Positions 58,484 to 64,000 of a stretch of 64,000 bases of DNA are shown here, piece by piece. The stretch's first letter is position 1. Each line of letters begins with the position of its first letter. The stretch spans positions 1,188,001 to 1,252,000 of the forward strand of contig OY987305.1 in NCBI GenBank assembly GCA_963920635.1. The letters run 5' to 3'. The notes under the pieces were generated by a model. That model did not search any database. It was given only the letters and a program-made list of their open reading frames with translations, and had not been told where the DNA came from. The DNA is from Pseudeuparius sepicola. Taxonomy: Eukaryota; Arthropoda; Insecta; Coleoptera; Anthribidae. The translations under genes were made by a program, and so were the position numbers.

Positions 58484-61400
58484 ATGAGCGAGACTCCCGT
58501 GGACACCGATTTCCCCGTTTGGGGCCTTCTGCCGAAAAAAGAGACCGGTGTAGTGTCGTTCCTCTCGAAATATCCCACGTACGATGGCAGGGGCACCGTT
58601 ATCGCTGTTCTGGATTCCGGAATTGATCCTGGGGCACCCGGTTTGCAAGTACGTACAACTATTTTGTGGTGGAGTACATTTTTAGAATCTTTTTTTTAGA
58701 AAACGTCCGAAGGGAAAGTGAAAATTGTGGAAAGGTTTGATTGTAGCGGAAATGGAGACGTAAATATGTCGATGATTGTGAAACCGGTTAACGGTTTTAT
58801 TACGGGACTTACTGGGAGGAAGTTAAAGGTATGTTTGATATTAATTTTTGGGCGAAATGTGGTAAAAGATGGACCACACACTATATAAAACATCTGAGCA
58901 TAGCGCTATGTCCTTTTTCCGAAATAAAATAATATGCTTATTCGTTATTCCATAAATTTTCTTAAGACAAGTCAATCTAAAGAATGAAATAAAGAGTTTT
59001 TTTGTAATAGTTAAGGTAGTTTATTAGATTTTTCCACGTGTATAAATATGTTAACTTAACGTTATCAAAAAGAAATCTTTTTCAATGTGGTAAAACTGAT
59101 AAATTTCCTTTTGACTTCTATGCTACAGAGGAGTAAAAATGGATGATATTCTTAAAAATAAGTTGATTTTATTAAATTAAGGATTTTTTTGTAGCAAACG
59201 TCAATGTGATTTGCTTAAAGAAGTTATAAACTTCAAACTGACCAATTATATTGACAGTTGCTAGTTCAGAACTTGTTCGATTTTTTGACGTCTAGTAGCC
59301 TTTTAGGTCACAAATATCAATGAAATTCTTTATGTTTGCTTGGGTCTTTTACATAGTGTTGGTCCTGATAAAACACACATTTTTTGGCCATACATATTTG
59401 ATGATATTTATTATAAAATCCCATCTATGCTATGTCTGTTAAATAGATGGTGTAATCTTGTAACTACCCAAGTGTGTAACTATGTAATATACAGTCGAAA
59501 GTGTTGTTTTTGTTTTTCTAAACGTAAATTTGCTCGATCTATTCAATAGACAAAGTTTAGATTCCAGAGTCTTGGGAAAATCCAGAGGGTACCTACAGAA
59601 TTGGTGTGAAACATGCTTTTGATCTCTACCCTGACCGATTGAAAGATCGCGTCAAAACCGAGTACAAAAAAAAGTATTGGGACGAAGACTTCAGGAACAC
59701 TGTAAGTGGCGTCAATCGTACCATAGCGGAATTCGAATCGAAACACACATCAACAACTTTGAATGAGCCCGAAAAACTCGAAAAAGAGGATAATGATGCC
59801 AAATCGGAGATTTTGTCGAACTTGGAGAAGAAATATAACGATGTCGGTCCAGTTTATGACTGTATTTTATTCTATGACGGTTCAAAATGGATGTGCTGCG
59901 TCAATACCACGGAAGATGGAGACCTTTCGAAATGTACATTATTAGGAGAATATAGTATTACCCACGAATATGCACCATTAACAGATGTGGACCATTTAAA
60001 TTTCAGCATTAATGTACATGAAAATGGAAACATTTTAGAATTAGTTGGAGTCTGCTGTAAGTAAAAAACCCTAATATTTCCATTTCCCAACCAAAGAACT
60101 TGTTTTTTTTTACGAGGTCCTTTTATTAACCTAAATTTTAGTACTTACTAAGTTGCCTACCTACAAAGTTGGCCATGTTTAAAAAACAAAAGAAGGCTTT
60201 GACGGTTTGTTTTTGACAAGGTAAAATGAAACAAAATTTAACATTTTAACCTTATTTTCAATACAAAGTTGGCCAAATAATAGAAGGCTTTAACATTTTG
60301 TTTTTTGACATATTTATATTTGTAATATTTTATATTATTTCTTCATTTTCCTAGCGAGCCATGGTACTCATGTAGCAGCCATAGCTTCCGCATATTTTCC
60401 GGATGCTCCCGAAAAAAATGGCATAGCTCCTGGCGCCCAAATAATTTCTCTAACCCTCGGAGACGGTAGGCTCGTTTCTATGGAAACCGGCACCGCCATT
60501 ATTCGGGCCATGATAAAAATTATCGAACTCAAAAAGAAAATGGACATTCACGTCATGAATATGAGTTACGGGGAGCATTCACACTGGGTCGACACAGGGT
60601 AAAACTTGAAACAAAAAATGGACTAAAAAAAATTAATGGTAAAAATTTGTAGTCGCATCGGAGACCTAGCTAATGAAATCGTTAACAAATACGGCGTAAT
60701 TTGGGTTTCTTCTGCTGGCAACAATGGACCGGCACTTGGAACTATAAGCAGCCCCTCGGATTTAAACAACGAACCTCTAATAAGCGTGGGCGCGTACGTT
60801 TCTCCCGAAATGATGGTCGCCGAGTATGCTATGCGTAAGAAATTGTGCGGTAAGTTGAAAATTACGTTATTTTGACAGTAATTTAATTGGTTACTATAAC
60901 TAACGAGTAATTTAAATAAAGGTTACTATTACTCTTAAATTCCCGATTTAGGTGCTCCGTATACTTGGTCGTCCCGAGGCCCTACGATCGACGGAGGAGT
61001 GGGCGTTCACGTATGTGCCCCCGGTGGGGCTATCACTTCCGTGCCGAACTTTACTCTGCGTTGTTCGCAATTGATGAACGGTACATCGATGGCATCGCCG
61101 AACTGTGCAGGATCGGTCAGCGTTTTAATATCCGGAATGCTGCAGCAGAACTTGAACTATTCCCCCTATCTTATAAGGCGGTCGCTAGAGAACACCGCTA
61201 GTTTTATCGAGGGTTGCGAGATTCCCGCGCAAGGCAGCGGTTTGATCCAAATCGACAAAGCTTTTGATTATTTGGTAAAATACCACGACGTACAGGAGAG
61301 GGATGTAAGGTTTCATGTAGAATGCGGCTCGTCACATTCGAAGGGAATTTATTTAAGATCGCGTTTGACAACACATACACACTTATTTAAAGTTTCGGTT

Positions 61401-63873
61401 TCGCCTTCTTTTTTGAATGAGGAAAACGTCCCTGCTGCTAAAATGATAGATTTCAACATGAAGTTTGTTTTAACATCAAACGATACTTTTGTCGAATATC
61501 CGAAACATTTAGATCTTTCGAACATGGGCCGAATGTTTGACGTTAAAATCGACACGTCTTCGTTAAGCGAAGGCTTATATTCTACTTTTATAAAGGCTTA
61601 CGACGTTACTTGCATAGCAAAAGGACCAGTTTTCAAAATTCCCATAACAGTAATTGTACCTAAAGAATTTTCTAACAAAAAATACATCATTAATTATCAA
61701 AACGTACCTTTTAAACCGAGTACAATCAAACGACACTATTTTGTCGTACCGACTAGGGCAACATGGGCGGTACTTAAACTATCGTCAGACGAAGATAATG
61801 GCAGATACGTCATTCACACGCTCCAAGCTTTGCCACGGCAACATTGCAAAGCACTCGAAACTAACAAGACACTTGCCATCACTTCGCGGTGTGAATCACA
61901 GATTAGTTTTCAAGTAAAAGAAGACAATGTGCTCGAGCTTGTTATTTCGAAATATTGGGCCAGTACCGGAGAAGCAAATTTAGACTATTCCATACAATTT
62001 CATGGTGTCAAACCTGACGAACCTTCAATAACTATGCACGCTGCCGACGGTATACACACTCTTGACGTTAAAACGTTGAAAGGTGAAGAAATTTCACCTA
62101 CAATAACCCTCAAAAATTCGGTGCAGATTTTACGGTAAACTCTGGGGAAAATTAACCTAACTTGTGTTATTTTGTTATCTTTTAGACCATCGGAAGGAAA
62201 AATTGCTCCGCTAACAGCTAGAGATGTCATACCACCTGGTAGGCAGATATACGAGCTAGTTCTAACCTACAATTTCAACATTTCTAAAAGTTGCGAGGTA
62301 ACCCCAAATATGGCGTTGTTAAGTGATATGTTGTACGAATCGGAATATGAGTCACAATTGTGGATGTTGTATGATACAAATAAGCAGTTGTTGGGTTGTG
62401 GAGATGCCTATCCGCCAAAGGTAAAATAAAACAAAATTAACCCTTAATTTTAGCACAAAGTTGGCCGTGCTCGAAAAATGAGAAAGCTTTGACATTTTGT
62501 TTTTTGACATTTCAGTATTCGGTGAAATTAGACAAAGGCGAATATGTGATTCGCTTGCAAGTGAGACACGATAAAAAAGAATATTTGGAAAAAATAAACG
62601 AGACGCCACTATTGCTTCAACAAAAACTAAACACCAATATAACGTTAGATGTTTATCTTTCGTATTCACAAGCACTTGTCGGTGGTAAAAAAGCGGGTGT
62701 AGTTCATAATTCAAACCCATTCGCTACTGTACCTTTGTATATAGCCCCGCTGACATCTGAAAAGTGAGTTTCAAATTGTAACCTTACAATTTTTTCATCG
62801 TGGAATTTTAGGTTTCAGCCTAAAGCACACAATCCAGCTCATTATCTCACTGGGTACATTTCGTATGCTAAGGATGAGTGTGGAAAAAAGGTTGACACTT
62901 ATCCAGTTAAATATTTCCTAACTGAAAGTGGTGCAACTAAAAAGTCCCCAAACGGAGCTTCTAATAATTCTAATTCCACTAAATTTGATGAGTACATGGA
63001 CGCTGTCAGAGAAATGTCGACTAGTTGGATACCAAAATTAGGTAGGCTATGCAAACAAATCTGTCAAATGTAATTGTTTTCCACAGCCTACTTGTTTGCT
63101 GTTGACAGCATCCTAATAGGTTGTTTTATTTTTAGATAGAGAAAATGCCGATAAATTGTTTAAGGAAGTGGAGTCGGCGACTCCGATATATTTCCCAGTG
63201 TTCTCGGCGTACCTGCAAGTTTTGGATCCGTTAGATAAAAAAATTCTGCCTAGTGTCAAGCAAAATCCGCAATTTAATGCGGAGGATTTGGACAAAGCTT
63301 TGGAAGTCTGTAACAAGGTGATCTCATTGGTTAGCGAGGAAAGTGTTCTTGCTCATATCGCGACGAAGACGGATTTAAGAGCCGACGCATCAAAGCTTAA
63401 AAGGTAGTTTGAAAGACAAAATGTAAGATATATTGTTATAAATAATTTTAGCCAAATGGAGCAGCAAAAAAATGTTCTGGTCGAATGTATAGCACGTAAA
63501 GGGACGATACTTTGTAGGTTAGAAAGTAACGATAAGTTGGCTCAAGTTTCGAACGTGTGGAAATCGTTGGTTAAGTTTGTGGATCCGTCAGAAGCGAAAG
63601 TAAGGTTAACTTTCGAATGTAGCATCGTAACTGATGATTTTATTGTAGGTCTTTACAACGCCAGTTTTATATTTCTCTATATGGCACGCTTTCGAGCACA
63701 AACAGTACGGGAGATTATTAAAGTATTTGTTGAAAATGCAAGAAGATAAGCCATCTGAAGAAACGGAGAAGAAGATAATAGAAGTTTGTGAAGAACTGAA
63801 ATGGACACATGCCGTAAGATATTTCGAGAGAATGCTGCCTTCGAAATTTCCAAATGCTTATCAGCCATTTTAG
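58484..63873 (+). CDS. TPP2: Tripeptidyl-peptidase II
   Basis: Twelve coding exons: 58484-58648, 58700-58828, 59561-60056, 60355-60598, 60653-60849, 60952-62134, 62186-62420, 62516-62763, 62812-63041, 63136-63403, 63452-63599, 63649-63873, in perfect phase, giving 1255 residues (human 1249). It is a giant cytosolic subtilisin-type peptidase that removes tripeptides downstream of the proteasome. Catalytic triad: D44 ([11 protein letters not shown]), H266 (SHGTHVA), S456 (NGTSMASP); the oxyanion Asn is in SSAGNNGP at about 368. The N-terminus ([22 protein letters not shown]) matches the family, and the conserved C-terminal GWTH appears as [14 protein letters not shown]. The start is the first ATG of an exon preceded by a good acceptor in the 5' UTR. 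Introns are short except the second (58829-59560). Confidence 0.96.
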
Positions 63874-64000
63874 AGAAATTATTAATTTTTGTAATTTACG
63901 GGTTTTTCGTACCTACGAGATTATTTTTTTCCAGCTGAAATTATCGTGACGGTGTAATTAAATTTTTACTTTTTTTATTAATTTTGATCGAAAAGCTACC
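63874..64000. other. Start of TPP2 3' UTR
   Basis: AT-rich sequence after the TPP2 stop, with no AATAAA before the window ends. Nothing else is seen. Confidence 0.5.

Overview
The window is nuclear DNA of an animal, almost certainly an insect. Intergenic DNA is AT-rich, genes are split by GT-AG introns, and the proteins resemble insect and vertebrate orthologues. The density of TA-flanked foldback elements would suit a beetle, but that is a guess. I rebuilt the eight protein-coding genes by hand by joining exons. Donor, acceptor and codon phase agree at every junction, so the models carry their own check.

Layout, left to right. (1) 4..15865, minus: a PPP1R37-like PP1 regulatory subunit with LRRs, ten exons seen, running off the left edge. 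Its introns hold a probably intact mariner-type transposon nested in a foldback element and several smaller elements. (2) 17050..18649, plus: ALG10, head to head with (1) across a promoter region with two perfect TGACGTCA palindromes. (3) 20392..24372, minus: GTPBP2-like translational GTPase. (4) 25576..25885, plus: CMC2, a two-exon twin-CX9C gene. (5) 27738..28595, minus: GOLPH3, one exon. (6) 31292..43703, plus: a leprecan-type prolyl 3-hydroxylase whose introns are swollen by transposons. (7) 49325..56184, plus: a sarcalumenin-like GTPase carrying seven WAP-type four-disulfide domains and long acidic linkers, 20 exons. (8) 58484..63873, plus: tripeptidyl-peptidase II, 12 coding exons, complete.

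Most other DNA is mobile. At least a dozen foldback (MITE-like) elements have CAGGGTG or CAGTG termini and TA duplications, often one inside another. There is also one hAT-type element with a perfect 8-bp duplication, a Tc1-like element reduced to its DNA-binding half, and several tandem repeats.

The genes do not form one pathway. Five act in the ER/Golgi lumen or membrane or depend on it: ALG10 completes the N-glycan precursor, the hydroxylase modifies collagen, sarcalumenin is an ER/SR luminal Ca-store protein, and GOLPH3 sorts Golgi enzymes. The most unusual object is the WAP-sarcalumenin fusion with its recently duplicated exon pair. I saw no tRNA, rRNA, CRISPR array or bacterial-type operon.
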